A stretch of 64,000 nucleotides of DNA from Rathayibacter sp. VKM Ac-2759 (GTDB lineage: Bacteria; Actinomycetota; Actinomycetes; Actinomycetales; Microbacteriaceae). Under the pieces are notes generated by a model. It was not told the origin of the DNA, did no database searches, and saw only the letters and a list, made by a program, of their open reading frames with translations. The translations under genes and the position numbers were made by a program. Numbering within the stretch: the stretch's first letter is position 1; each line of letters begins with the position of its first letter. Below, one piece after another: positions 41,874-50,026 of this stretch. Location: assembly GCF_009834225.1 (NCBI RefSeq), contig NZ_CP047176.1, positions 2,728,001 through 2,792,000 on the forward strand. Direction: 5' to 3'.

Positions 41874-42749
41874 TCACGCCGCGCGTCGTGCCGTCCGCCA
41901 CTGCGACGGCACGACGCCGACGTGCCGTCGGAAGGCCCGGCTGAACCCGTCGTCGGAGGAGTAGCCGAGCGCCCGCGACGCCTCCGAGACGCTTCGCCCC
42001 GCCTCCAGCAGCTCCTTCGCCCGCCGCATGCGCACCTCGGTCACGTAGCCCGCGGGCGTGCGCCCGAACGCCGCCCGGAACCGCTCCGTCAGCACCGTGC
42101 GCGACATCGCGCCGACGCTCGCGAGCTGGTCGACCGTCCACTCCCGGCCCGGCTCGCCGGCCACCGCCGCGGCCACCCGGTCGAGGTAGACGTCACCCGT
42201 CACCGGAGGCACGCTGCTCGCATCGCCGAACGCCCACGCCCGCACCACCGAGAGCAGGACCGTCCGCACCATCAGGCGGCAGATCACCGGGTCGCCCGAC
42301 CGTGCTGACCCGTCGTACGCCGGCCCGAGGGTCGCCGCGAGCGCCGCGGCCGCCGGCTCGAGCCGCGCGAACCCGCTCGCGAACACCAGCCCCGGCAGCG
42401 AGCTCGGGCACGATGCGGTGTCGAGCTGCACCTCGACGACGGTCAGCCGAGCACCCGACACCGACGCGAGCGTCGCCGTCCGCCGCCCGAACGTCAGGAG
42501 CGCGTCCCCCGCCAGCAGGGTTCTGGGCACGGAGGCGGCGACCGCGTCGCCCGCGCACACATCGAGCGCGCAGGCGGTCCCCTCCGGCGCGAGCGCCGTG
42601 ACCTCCCCCTCGACGACGTAGACGAGCACGACGGTGCCGGCCGCGAGCACGGTCCGCTCACCGGAGGCGAGGGTCGCGCGCCGGATCGCCCCGAGCGTCA
42701 CGTCCAGCGAAGCAAGGACATCCTCGAGCACTGCCGGTTCGATCGTCAT
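41874..42749 (-). CDS. AraC-family transcriptional regulator
   Basis: The 291-residue protein has an N-terminal cupin-type ligand-binding region (VVLVYVVEGEVTALAPEGTA, GDAVAASVPRTLLAGDALLTF). The C-terminal double helix-turn-helix is REWTVDQLASVGAMSRTVLTERFRAAFGRTPAGYVTEVRMRRAKELLEAGRSVSEASRALGYSSDDGFSRAFRRHVGVVPSQWR in parts, with the signature SDDGFSRAFRR. It belongs to the cupin_6-type group often beside MFS exporters and probably regulates the convergent MFS gene. ATG at 42749. Confidence 0.92.
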   Translation of the reverse strand: MTIEPAVLEDVLASLDVTLGAIRRATLASGERTVLAAGTVVLVYVVEGEVTALAPEGTACALDVCAGDAVAASVPRTLLAGDALLTFGRRTATLASVSGARLTVVEVQLDTASCPSSLPGLVFASGFARLEPAAAALAATLGPAYDGSARSGDPVICRLMVRTVLLSVVRAWAFGDASSVPPVTGDVYLDRVAAAVAGEPGREWTVDQLASVGAMSRTVLTERFRAAFGRTPAGYVTEVRMRRAKELLEAGRSVSEASRALGYSSDDGFSRAFRRHVGVVPSQWRTARRAA

Positions 42750-42839
42750 TCTCGAGGCAACGCGCACTGCTCCGCCGCCATTCCGGAGTCGCGCCCGCCC
42801 GGGACACCCCGTCCGAGGGGACCGCACTACCCTGGCCCG

Positions 42840-43340
42840 ATGAGGCACGCCAGCATCCCGACGGTCCTCGGCGACCTGCTCCTGGTGGCCGACGGCGACG
42901 CCCTCGCCGGACTCTACTTCCCGGGCCACCGCTACCCGCCCGCGGCCGGATCGATAGGCGACGAGGACCCCGCGGCCGCGATCTTCGGAGACGTCGCGCA
43001 CCAGCTCGACGAGTACTTCGCCGGCTCGCGCCGCGCCTTCGACGTCCCGCTCGCCCTGCACGGCGACGACTTCTCGCAGTCGGTGTGGACGACCCTGCGG
43101 GCGATCCCCTTCGGCGAGACGACGACCTACGGCGCGATCGCCCGCGCCCTCGGCAACCCGCATCTCGCCCAGCGCGTCGGCCAGGCCGTCGGCCACAACC
43201 CGATCTCGATCATCGTCCCCTGCCACCGCGTCCTCGGCGCCGATGGCGCCCTCACCGGATTCGCGGGCGGTCTCGCCCGCAAGCGCCACCTGCTCGACCT
43301 CGAGGAGCCGGATGCGGTGAGGGCCACCCGCCTGTTCTAG
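42840..43340 (+). CDS. ogt: methylated-DNA--protein-cysteine methyltransferase
   Basis: This suicide repair enzyme takes the methyl group from O6-methylguanine (or O4-methylthymine) onto its own cysteine. The 166-residue protein ends in the methyltransferase domain: FSQSVWTTLRAIPFGETTTYGAIARALGNPHLAQRVGQAV (DNA-binding helix with the Arg finger). Cys128 is in SIIVPCHRVLG, followed by GALTGFAGGLARKRHLLDLE. The N-terminal domain is short, as in Ogt. It is a single gene between an AraC regulator (divergent) and the M1 peptidase. Confidence 0.96.
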   Translation: MRHASIPTVLGDLLLVADGDALAGLYFPGHRYPPAAGSIGDEDPAAAIFGDVAHQLDEYFAGSRRAFDVPLALHGDDFSQSVWTTLRAIPFGETTTYGAIARALGNPHLAQRVGQAVGHNPISIIVPCHRVLGADGALTGFAGGLARKRHLLDLEEPDAVRATRLF

Positions 43341-43422
43341 ACGGCCACCGGTCCGGACGACCCGGCTCGGACCCCCTGCGATGGGAGGCGCGCTGCAGAC
43401 GTCCGACGGTTAGCGTGAGCAC

Positions 43423-44829
43423 ATGCGCACACCCGCCACCCTCGCGCTCAGCGCGCTCGTCGCCTCCTCCCTTCTCTTCGCCCCCGCCGCCGCGGCGGCC
43501 ACCGCCACCAGTACAGGGCCCGTCGACGGTGGCACCAGCGCCGGCGACCCGTACTTCCCCGGTCTCGGCAGCACGGGCTTCGACGCCCTCTCCTACAGCC
43601 TCTTCCTGAAGTACGACCCGGCCTCGCGCGCCCTCGGCGGCCGAGCGGTCGTGACGCTGACCCCGACGCAGGACCTCCGCTCGTTCTCCTTCGACCTCAC
43701 CGGCCTGACGGTCTCCAAGGTCTCGGTCAATGCGCGCGCCGCCGTGGCCACGCAGTCCGGCGACGAACTGACCATCACTCCCGCGCGCACGCTCAAGAAG
43801 GGCGTCCCCGCGCTCGTGAGCATCGAGTACGCCGGCACGACCGGCAACCCGGTGGACGACACCGGCGCACCCTTCGGCTGGTGGTCGACCAGCGACGGCG
43901 CTCTCGTCGCCAGCGAGCCGAACGGCGCCTCCACCTGGTACCCCGTCAACGACTCCCCCGCCGACAAGGCGCTGTACTCCTTCAGCATCACCGTTCCGCA
44001 GGGGAAGACGGTGGTCGCGAACGGCGTCCCGATCGGCTCCCCGATCACCGCGAAGGGCTGGACCACGTCGAGCTGGGTCGAGACCAGCCCGATGGCGAGC
44101 TACCTCGCCATGGTCAACATCGGCGACTACGACCTGGTGACCTCGAAGAAGGGCGGCGTCACGACGATCGACGCGATCGACCGCGACATCACCGGAGACA
44201 CCAGGGTCCAGACCGAGGCCGCCCTGGCGAAGCAGGGCGAGATCATCGACTTCTTCGCGGCGACCTTCGGGCGCTACCCGTTCCGCTCCGGCGGCGCCGT
44301 GGTCGACGACGAGCAGATCGGCTACGCGCTCGAGACGCAGGGCCGCTCCTTCTACTCCGGCGGGGCCGACGAGACGACCGTCGCCCACGAGATCGCGCAC
44401 CAGTGGTACGGGAACAGCGTCACCCCGGGCGTCTGGTCGGACATCTGGCTGAACGAGGGCTTCGCGACGTACGCGGAGTGGCTCTGGGAGGAGCACGCCG
44501 GCCGATCCACCGTCGCCGAGTCGGCCGGGCAGATCGCCGCGATCCCCGCCGAGGACGAGTTCTGGTCGACGAAGGTCGCGGACCCGGGCGCGACCGGTCT
44601 GTTCGACGGCCCCGTCTACGCCCGCGGTGGGCTCTTCCTCGTCGAGCTCCGCGACGAGATCGGTGCGGAGGCGTTCGACACGATGCTCAAGCGCTGGGCA
44701 TCCGAGAACCGCTACTCCACGGTGAGCACCGGCGACCTCGAGGACCTCGCCGAGGAGATCTCGGGCCAGGACCTCTCGGCCTTCTTCCAGGCCTGGCTCT
44801 ACACCCCGGAGAAGCCGGCGGGCCTCTGA
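43423..44829 (+). CDS. secreted M1-family metallopeptidase (aminopeptidase)
   Basis: The 468-residue zinc peptidase has a signal peptide (TLALSALVASSLLFAPAAAAA, cleaved near residue 25). The M1 N-terminal beta domain (YSLFLKYDPASRALGGRAVV) comes next. The catalytic domain has HEIAHQWYGN (His322, Glu323, His326) and the third ligand Glu345 in NEGFATYAEW. The substrate-binding G-x-M-E-N motif is replaced by DEQIGYALETQ. The C-terminal helical domain is reduced: the protein ends soon after ISGQDLSAFFQAWLY. It is probably exported and removes N-terminal residues from peptides. Confidence 0.93.
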   Translation: MRTPATLALSALVASSLLFAPAAAAATATSTGPVDGGTSAGDPYFPGLGSTGFDALSYSLFLKYDPASRALGGRAVVTLTPTQDLRSFSFDLTGLTVSKVSVNARAAVATQSGDELTITPARTLKKGVPALVSIEYAGTTGNPVDDTGAPFGWWSTSDGALVASEPNGASTWYPVNDSPADKALYSFSITVPQGKTVVANGVPIGSPITAKGWTTSSWVETSPMASYLAMVNIGDYDLVTSKKGGVTTIDAIDRDITGDTRVQTEAALAKQGEIIDFFAATFGRYPFRSGGAVVDDEQIGYALETQGRSFYSGGADETTVAHEIAHQWYGNSVTPGVWSDIWLNEGFATYAEWLWEEHAGRSTVAESAGQIAAIPAEDEFWSTKVADPGATGLFDGPVYARGGLFLVELRDEIGAEAFDTMLKRWASENRYSTVSTGDLEDLAEEISGQDLSAFFQAWLYTPEKPAGL

Positions 44830-45098
44830 GACGGCGCGGCTCGCTCGTCACGCGCAGCACTCTGCAGGACACCGCCTTCCAGGCCCTCGCGGGCGCTCTG
44901 GGCGGAGCGACGGCCGCCGCCGCGCCTCGATCCACCTCGTCGAACGCGACTGCATCCCGGAGTGCACCGCTGACCAGGTGCTGCATCAGCACCTCGACCG
45001 GCTGACCCTGCTGGGTGGCGAGCCGGTGCCGCCCGAGACCTCATCGACCGGAGGCTCCGGCGGTTCCGTGCCGTCCGCTCCGGCACGATTCCTCACGG
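44830..45098. other. intergenic stretch before the island, no gene recognised
   Basis: High-GC sequence between the M1 peptidase and the left island repeat. A frame reading ERDCIPECTADQVLHQHLDR is open here, but I cannot assign it to a family. It may be remnant coding sequence or chance. Confidence 0.4.
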
Positions 45099-46050
45099 CG
45101 ACTCTTCGGTGCCCCTGTCTGGAACCAATCAAAAAAGATGGGAGCGCGCGCTGGTGGCCGCCAGGACTGGAATCAACAGGGGTGACGAGCCTGAAACGGT
45201 GGCTCCCCCGGTCGGCGTGCAGGCCCTCCGTCAGCGCCAGGTGCGGCTTTCCGACGAGCAGAAGGCCAAGCTGGCAGGCTGAGTACCTGGCAGGCGGGAA
45301 CATCCGCCAGCTCGCCACGTCGTGGGGCGTGAGCCGGGAAGCGGTGCGCTCCGCGCTCAGGCAGCAGCACATTCCGGTGCGACGGGTGACACTAACTCCT
45401 CGGCAGCTGGCGGATGCTGCGGAGCTGAAAACACAGGGCAGGTCAGAACCAACTTGGTTCGCTCTACGGCGTCGATCCGAAGACGATGAAGGCGAGGCTC
45501 CCGGCTCGGGCTCGAGAATCGGAGTAGAGGCAACTGCCGCTTTGCTGTCGTCACGCACATAGGCAGGCTGCTCCATCTTCCACCGGACGTACGCGAGCAC
45601 CGCACGGACGAACTTCTTCTTGTCGATGCGCTGCGCGATGGGCACGATCCTCACGTTGCTGGACGCTCCCCCGCCGCGCTTCGAGTCGTGCTGCTTCGCC
45701 TCCGAGACAGACGCGTAGGCCGGTGGTGGGGATCGGTGCCGGCCAACGACCTCCTCGCGCTGCTCGTCCGTGATGCCGTGGGCACGGGATGCAGTGATGA
45801 AGGCACCCTCGATCAGCTTGAAGCTCTTGACTGCTTCGTTGCGCATCGAGGGGTGGGCTGCATCGAGCTTCTTACGGTGCTCGAGGAACTCCTGCTCGCC
45901 GTAGTCACGGCCTGTGGCGTAGTACTCGTGGAGATCGAACTGCTTCGTCGGCTCGAGCAGCGCGAAGAAAATCTGCAGACTCTGGTCTTGGAAGACAAGG
46001 CGAAGGAATTGATGGCGGCGGAAGTACTCAGCATTTGTAACCCTTGGCAT
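44986..46050 (-). CDS. third gene of the SIR2–HerA operon, uncharacterised; C-terminus doubtful
   Basis: The ATG (46048-46050) directly follows the HerA stop (TAGATG), so it is probably co-transcribed and coupled. The conserved part is about residues 1-175: MPRVTNAEYFRRHQFLRLVF, LHEYYATGRDYGEQEFLEHRKKL, RNEAVKSFKLIEGAFITASR and PIAQRIDKKKFVRAVLAYVRWKMEQPAYV. It is charged, helical and soluble. Beyond about base 45526 the frame runs antisense to a helix-turn-helix pseudogene and past the island boundary at 45117. The last 180 residues are therefore probably not native. A remnant of a paralogous gene lies at 49700-49900. I do not recognise the family. Confidence 0.5.
   Translation of the reverse strand: MPRVTNAEYFRRHQFLRLVFQDQSLQIFFALLEPTKQFDLHEYYATGRDYGEQEFLEHRKKLDAAHPSMRNEAVKSFKLIEGAFITASRAHGITDEQREEVVGRHRSPPPAYASVSEAKQHDSKRGGGASSNVRIVPIAQRIDKKKFVRAVLAYVRWKMEQPAYVRDDSKAAVASTPILEPEPGASPSSSSDRRRRANQVGSDLPCVFSSAASASCRGVSVTRRTGMCCCLSAERTASRLTPHDVASWRMFPPARYSACQLGLLLVGKPHLALTEGLHADRGSHRFRLVTPVDSSPGGHQRALPSFLIGSRQGHRRVAVRNRAGADGTEPPEPPVDEVSGGTGSPPSRVSRSRC
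45099..45117. repeat. left island attachment repeat
   Basis: CGACTCTTCGGTGCCCCTG matches 51327-51345 at 18 of 19 positions; the last 14 bases are identical. It contains the reverse complement of the tRNA-Arg 3' end (CAGGGGCA). The helix-turn-helix module begins directly after it. Confidence 0.82.
45136..45527 (+). pseudogene. helix-turn-helix protein, frameshifted (left copy)
   Basis: Pieces of one protein are spread over two frames. WERALVAARTGINRGDEPET and RLSDEQKAKLA come first, then after a +1 shift near 45281 AEYLAGGNIRQLATSWGVSREAVRSALRQQHIP and LTPRQLADAAELKTQG, and after another shift near 45450 YGVDPKTMKARLP to a TAG at 45525. It has two resolvase/Hin-like helix-turn-helix units. 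It overlaps the third operon gene in antisense. The paralogue at 49324-49711 keeps the same order. Probably a broken regulator or recombinase DNA-binding domain. Confidence 0.7.
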
Positions 46051-47793
46051 CTACACAACCATTCGGACCGCCCCGCCAGCCTCAGTATTGGTCCAGTTTG
46101 AGTACTTTGGTCCGTCGGAAGCGGGCGGACTCACAGGTTTACGCATTTTCACACTGACTGGCACCGGAAAATCGACACCCATAAGGATGGCCTCGCCAGG
46201 AACAAGCCCGGGTAACAACTTGGTTGCCGAATGATCTAGTTCGGCTGCAGCCTGCTCGACACGTTGGCGGTCTCGACCGTCTGCAAGGCGGTGCACAATT
46301 GTCATTCCCACCTGGCTCAGTACGCCTGCTGGCAAGTCTCCTGGACGCTGAGTAGCTACGCAAACCGTCAAGCCGTATTTCCTGCCTTCTTTCGCAATGG
46401 AATCGAAGGCGTTCAAGCGCGTGCTTGCAAAATCATCTCCGACAGTAACATCGAAGAACTGATGCGCTTCGTCAATGGCAACTACGACCGGTCGTTCTTT
46501 AAACTTGTTGCCTCGCGCCTCAGCGAGAAGAGCTTGGCCAATGATATTTACTACGATCTCCCTCAGGTTGTTCGCGAACGTGAGATTCTTGAGCGAAATG
46601 CGAAGTACATGCTCCATCGGGTCTTCCACCCAGTCTCGTATGACATCAACCGCATTTTCAGTGCTTTCCGAAGAACTTATAACACCCATTATCTCCGGGA
46701 TTTGCACCAGATCATTAACCCGGCTTATCAACGACGAGACATATCCGAGCTCGTTGTTATTCACATTGCCGAAGTTTCCACCTTGTGACCCCGGAGGAAA
46801 GACACATTCGAGAGCGATTTGGTCCGCGAGCTTAGTAAAGTCAAAGGGTGCGTTCGCGCCTTCGACTTGTTTCGTGTATTTTGCAAGTGCTCCTCGGAAC
46901 GTCGCCGAAGGGCGCCCGGACTTACTTACTACTCCAGTTCCATCGACTATTGGCGCGTGCGCGGCAGTAGCACTGGCGTCGCTTTTTATCGCTTCGATTA
47001 GCCGCAATGAACGCACCGCTTCTCGCAACTTCGGCAACTGTGTCCCCGATGAAGGATTAAGGAAAGCGTTTCGATCTGATTCTCGCATCATATAGTGCGG
47101 GAGCCCGACAAGACGAGTGCCCTCCGGCTCATCCACAGCAGACCCAAAAGCAAGATGAGTTGCCGTGACTCCTAATGTCCTAAACTCTCCAGTGGCGTCA
47201 ATCAGAATCATCTTCCCAAACGAATCCGCAACTCCTTCAACTAATCGCGCTAAAGTCCAACTCTTTCCAGATCCTGTTGCTCCAACTACTGCAAGGTGGC
47301 GTCCAAACAGCCGAGACATGGGTACCGCTACCGGAACCGACTCGTCAATAGAAAGTCTACCGAGCTCGAGACTCTTCTCATCCGCATGCACCCCTGCACC
47401 GATCACCGCAAGGATCGATTCTGAATTCGCTGCGTACACTGCGTCACCGATCTTTGGGTAACGTGCAAGCCCGCGGTTAGATTTGCCGTCTAGATAGAGG
47501 GTTGATAGAAGTTGTATCCTTCCCTCTACCTGAACTCGCCGATCCAGTTGTGACACAACATCATCTGCGCGGCTGGGCGGTGTACCAACCCTGAGCAGAC
47601 GGCCAAACGCCGCAACGCCCCCTACATCAATTAATACGAACTCGCCCACCTCGCCGCGTCCAAGGTACTCTCCGAAATGTGAGCGAGGCAGCTTATTAGC
47701 GGCAGTGAAAGCGACGTCAGCAAACGAACCCTCAACCTGAAATATGTGACCAATGCGTCGCTCAGCACTGAACGGATGAGTTTGCATACTCAA
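46051..47793 (-). CDS. herA: HerA-like hexameric ATPase of a SIR2–HerA anti-phage system
   Basis: The 580-residue protein has the HerA/FtsK order. An N-terminal HAS-barrel (residues 10-110) includes FGEYLGRGEVGEFVLID. Walker A is GATGSGKS (171-178), then a long helical insertion at about 240-330, and Walker B with the catalytic pair in VVVAIDEAH (Asp441, Glu442). Next are TVCVATQRPGDLPAGVLSQ (sensor) and a late arginine-rich finger region (DGRDRQRVEQ). In SIR2–HerA systems the ATPase hexamer assembles with SIR2 into a large complex that degrades NAD and/or DNA on phage infection. It starts at a TTG overlapping the SIR2 stop (GGAGG 6 bases upstream); an ATG two codons later is the alternative. 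Confidence 0.92.
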   Translation of the reverse strand: MSMQTHPFSAERRIGHIFQVEGSFADVAFTAANKLPRSHFGEYLGRGEVGEFVLIDVGGVAAFGRLLRVGTPPSRADDVVSQLDRRVQVEGRIQLLSTLYLDGKSNRGLARYPKIGDAVYAANSESILAVIGAGVHADEKSLELGRLSIDESVPVAVPMSRLFGRHLAVVGATGSGKSWTLARLVEGVADSFGKMILIDATGEFRTLGVTATHLAFGSAVDEPEGTRLVGLPHYMMRESDRNAFLNPSSGTQLPKLREAVRSLRLIEAIKSDASATAAHAPIVDGTGVVSKSGRPSATFRGALAKYTKQVEGANAPFDFTKLADQIALECVFPPGSQGGNFGNVNNNELGYVSSLISRVNDLVQIPEIMGVISSSESTENAVDVIRDWVEDPMEHVLRISLKNLTFANNLREIVVNIIGQALLAEARGNKFKERPVVVAIDEAHQFFDVTVGDDFASTRLNAFDSIAKEGRKYGLTVCVATQRPGDLPAGVLSQVGMTIVHRLADGRDRQRVEQAAAELDHSATKLLPGLVPGEAILMGVDFPVPVSVKMRKPVSPPASDGPKYSNWTNTEAGGAVRMVV

Positions 47794-48968
47794 GTCCGGC
47801 CTCCAGCCGCCAGTACCCGCAGTGCGTGTGCTTCCCGCTCTTCTTTCGCAGGGGTATCAGGGAGTAGACGCACCAGTTCCTCAAATGTCGCAGCCAGAAG
47901 AGTAATCCGACGATCTCCCTGATCGACGAGCCGCTCGATCCAACCGAGCGACGCTGATCGACCCGCCGCTCGTATGCCGGGCGAGACAATGGCGATGCGC
48001 AATCCGACGTTGCTACGCAACGCAGCCTCAAGTGGCGCAACGAGATGTTCGTCGTTGAAACCAAAGCCAACAATCAAAACTCCAACATCTGGTTGACGTA
48101 AAGCACTTTGAAATCGAGACATGAATTCGAGATATGGTTGGCGGAATGAGAGTTGATATTTCGCCGCCGACGGGTAGATAAGCACGGGATCAGCCGGCCG
48201 CATTCCGCCGCACACCCGCCGCACCCGATCGCCATCTGCGTTCCAGTCCACAGATCCGTGGAGCTTTAGGAGATGAAAGACGTTTGGTTCGAGCGACAGC
48301 GGCTCATTTTGCCGCCGACGAACAAAATCAAGATCGAAGGATGCACCATCAAACTCTTGCGAGCTGAATCCAAACCCGTCGATAACGTTGAAATGAGCTC
48401 TCGCTGCAGCGGTTTCAAAGGCGAGATCGTAATTTGTCGTGTAGAGCTGCGCTCGCTGCATCCTCGTCGATCGGCGTGCAACTTTCCGAAGGAACAACTC
48501 GTGAACTTCTAAGCCTGATCCTTCGTCGACAAAATTGCAGCGCTTCCAGATGATATCCTCAGCAGCAGAAATAAAGGCTTGCAATTCTGGATCACCAGGA
48601 GCAGTCGCGAGGGCAGCTCTCGCCTGAGCGTCAGACAAGACATATTCGAGATTTTCTGTAGCGAGGATAGCAGGATTAAGTGTTCCACGAATAGCATTGA
48701 GTTCCGGTAGAACAACAACATCTCTCCACAGGTCCGACATCGTTGGAGCACCTAGGTGTCCTGCCTCGTAATTAGGGATGCTCAAAGAAGTTCCCAGCCC
48801 CGCGAGTACTACGAGGTTTTCCGCTCCTAGAATAGCCCCTAGCTCATCTTTGAGCGCAGATCCGACCGCAAGAATTCCTGCTTTCTCTGCATCCGTTGAT
48901 TCATCTTCCGGCTCAAGCGGTTTCCACCCGCCAACAAACGCACCCTTAACTTCTTTTGTGGCTACCAT
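47790..48968 (-). CDS. SIR2-domain NADase of a SIR2–HerA anti-phage system
   Basis: The 392-residue protein has the SIR2 NAD pocket. LVVLAGLGTSLSIPN (52-66) corresponds to the GAG-type glycine loop, TTNYDLAFE carries Asn179, and LLKLHGSVDW carries the catalytic His237. VLIVGFGFNDEHLVAPLEAAL (about 300-320) is the second nucleotide-contact region. No zinc-binding Cys4 motif of deacetylase sirtuins is present, as in bacterial defence SIR2s, which destroy NAD to stop phage growth. It has its own promoter at 48995-49022 and GGAGGA before the ATG. The following herA overlaps by 4 bases. Codon use is clearly less GC-rich than in the flanks. Confidence 0.92.
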   Translation of the reverse strand: MVATKEVKGAFVGGWKPLEPEDESTDAEKAGILAVGSALKDELGAILGAENLVVLAGLGTSLSIPNYEAGHLGAPTMSDLWRDVVVLPELNAIRGTLNPAILATENLEYVLSDAQARAALATAPGDPELQAFISAAEDIIWKRCNFVDEGSGLEVHELFLRKVARRSTRMQRAQLYTTNYDLAFETAAARAHFNVIDGFGFSSQEFDGASFDLDFVRRRQNEPLSLEPNVFHLLKLHGSVDWNADGDRVRRVCGGMRPADPVLIYPSAAKYQLSFRQPYLEFMSRFQSALRQPDVGVLIVGFGFNDEHLVAPLEAALRSNVGLRIAIVSPGIRAAGRSASLGWIERLVDQGDRRITLLAATFEELVRLLPDTPAKEEREAHALRVLAAGGRT

Positions 48969-48994
48969 ACCCGCTACTCCTCCAGTCTAATCTG

Positions 48995-49022
48995 ATTATG
49001 ACAGAACCAACGGAGCCGTCAA
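48995..49022 (-). promoter_or_regulatory. promoter of the SIR2–HerA operon
   Basis: On the minus strand TTGACG (-35, 49022-49017), 16 bases, then CATAAT (-10, 49000-48995). These are near-consensus housekeeping elements, unusual in such GC-rich DNA. The SIR2 ATG is 27 bases further, with GGAGGA between. Confidence 0.7.
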
Positions 49023-49233
49023 AGAGTGGATTCTTCGATCCTTTTACTTCGAGCATGAGGATGAATCATCCGACCGGTACAGGTGTGGATAACTCAACAG
49101 GGGTGGGAGAGCCCATCACCTACCTTCATTCTTGTACCGGCGTCAGCCGTCAGCCTCAGGCGCTCGTGCCCGCAACGGGGGTGGCGGACTGACGCGAAAA
49201 TCCGCGTAATTCTACCCAGGTACAGGGAGCAAT

Positions 49234-49264
49234 AAAAAAGGGCCGCTCGCTGGTGCGAACGGCC
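49234..49264 (-). terminator. intrinsic terminator (minus strand)
   Basis: GGCCGTTCGC / GCGAGCGGCC with an ACCA loop and a following CTTTTTT on the minus strand. It would stop transcripts coming from the right-hand module before the SIR2 promoter. It lies 32 bases inside the degenerate att-like sequence at 49296. Confidence 0.8.
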
Positions 49265-49295
49265 TCTGTTAAGATTTGCATAATAATCATAGTCG

Positions 49296-49309
49296 CTATG
49301 GTGCACCTT
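49296..49309. repeat. degenerate internal att-like sequence
   Basis: CTATGGTGCACCTT aligns with the island repeat CTTCGGTGCCCCTG at 10 of 14 positions. It stands in the same place relative to the right helix-turn-helix module as the left repeat does to the left module. Confidence 0.45.
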
Positions 49310-49323
49310 CTGCAACTACAAAA

Positions 49324-49711
49324 ACAGATGGGAGCGCGCGCTGGTGACTGCAAGGACCGGAACCTACAGGGGAGACGAGCCGAAGACAGCCACTCCTCCG
49401 GCGGGGTGCGGCCCTCCGTCGGCGCCAGGTGGGGCTATCCGACAAGCAGAAGGCCAAGCTGGCGTCTGAGTACGCCGCAGGCGGGAACATCCGCCAGCTC
49501 GCCATCTCGTGGGGCGACAGCCGCGAAGCCGTCAGGTCTGCCCTTTGGCAGCAGCACGTTCCATCAGGTTGTGTTGACGGCTCGACAGTTGGCGGATGCT
49601 GCGGAGTTGAAGACCCAGGGCTGGTCGTTGAGCCAGCTTCGTGCTCTCCACGGCGTCGACCCGAAGACGATGAAGGTGAGGCTCCAGGGTCGGGTTCGAA
49701 AATCCGAATAG
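49324..49711 (+). pseudogene. helix-turn-helix protein, frameshifted (right copy)
   Basis: This is a paralogue of 45136-45527, about three-quarters identical by eye. Pieces are WERALVTARTGTYRGDEPKT, then after a shift GLSDKQKAKLASEYAAGGNI…RQLAISWGDSREAVRSALWQQHVP, and after a second shift near 49570 VLTARQLADAAELKTQGWSL…SQLRALHGVDPKTMKVRLQG ending RKSE at a TAG (49709-49711). At least two shifts break it. This copy keeps an intact second half. It faces a remnant of the third operon gene. Confidence 0.7.
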
Positions 49712-49900
49712 AGACGACCGCCGCCTTGCAGGCCGCCCCACACGTAATCCGGGTCATCCAACTTCAACGGGGCGTACGCGAGTACCGCACGAACGAGCTT
49801 CTTCTGGTCGACACGCAGCGCGATGGGCACGGTCGCCACGTTCTTCTGGATTCCCCCACCGGGCTTCGAGACCCGCGACCTCGCTTCGGAGAACACAGGA
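49700..49900 (-). pseudogene. remnant of a paralogue of the third SIR2–HerA operon gene
   Basis: On the minus strand EARSRVSKPGGGIQKNVATV, PIALRVDQKKLVRAVLAYAP and LKLDDPDYVWGGLQ match EAKQHDSKRGGGASSNVRIV, PIAQRIDKKKFVRAVLAYVR and WKMEQPAYVRDD of the left gene. The N-terminal 110 residues are gone, and no HerA or SIR2 gene is attached. The surrounding open frame is otherwise unrelated. Confidence 0.65.
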
Positions 49901-50026
49901 CGTCGCGACGAGTCGTGCGGGCGACCTTCTCGCCAAGACGGAGCGGTCGATGCCCCTCGGACGAGACACCAACGCGAGAGACTGCGATGCCACACCCTCG
50001 GGCCCCATGCCATAGATTAGGTCGCT

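Larger units (their letters stand above)
48969..49295. other. intergenic region upstream of the SIR2 gene
   Basis: It holds the SIR2 promoter (48995-49022), a minus-strand terminator (49234-49264) and otherwise no gene I can support. A short plus-strand frame starting at 48998 would begin inside the -10 element. Confidence 0.6.

Noticed and set aside
44986..45117. The last 44 codons of the third operon gene as native protein
   Set aside because: They lie outside the island repeat, in host DNA, so they cannot be part of the incoming gene.
48998..49192. A 64-codon plus-strand frame upstream of the SIR2 gene
   Set aside because: Its ATG lies inside the SIR2 promoter -10 element; it has no ribosome site and no recognisable sequence.
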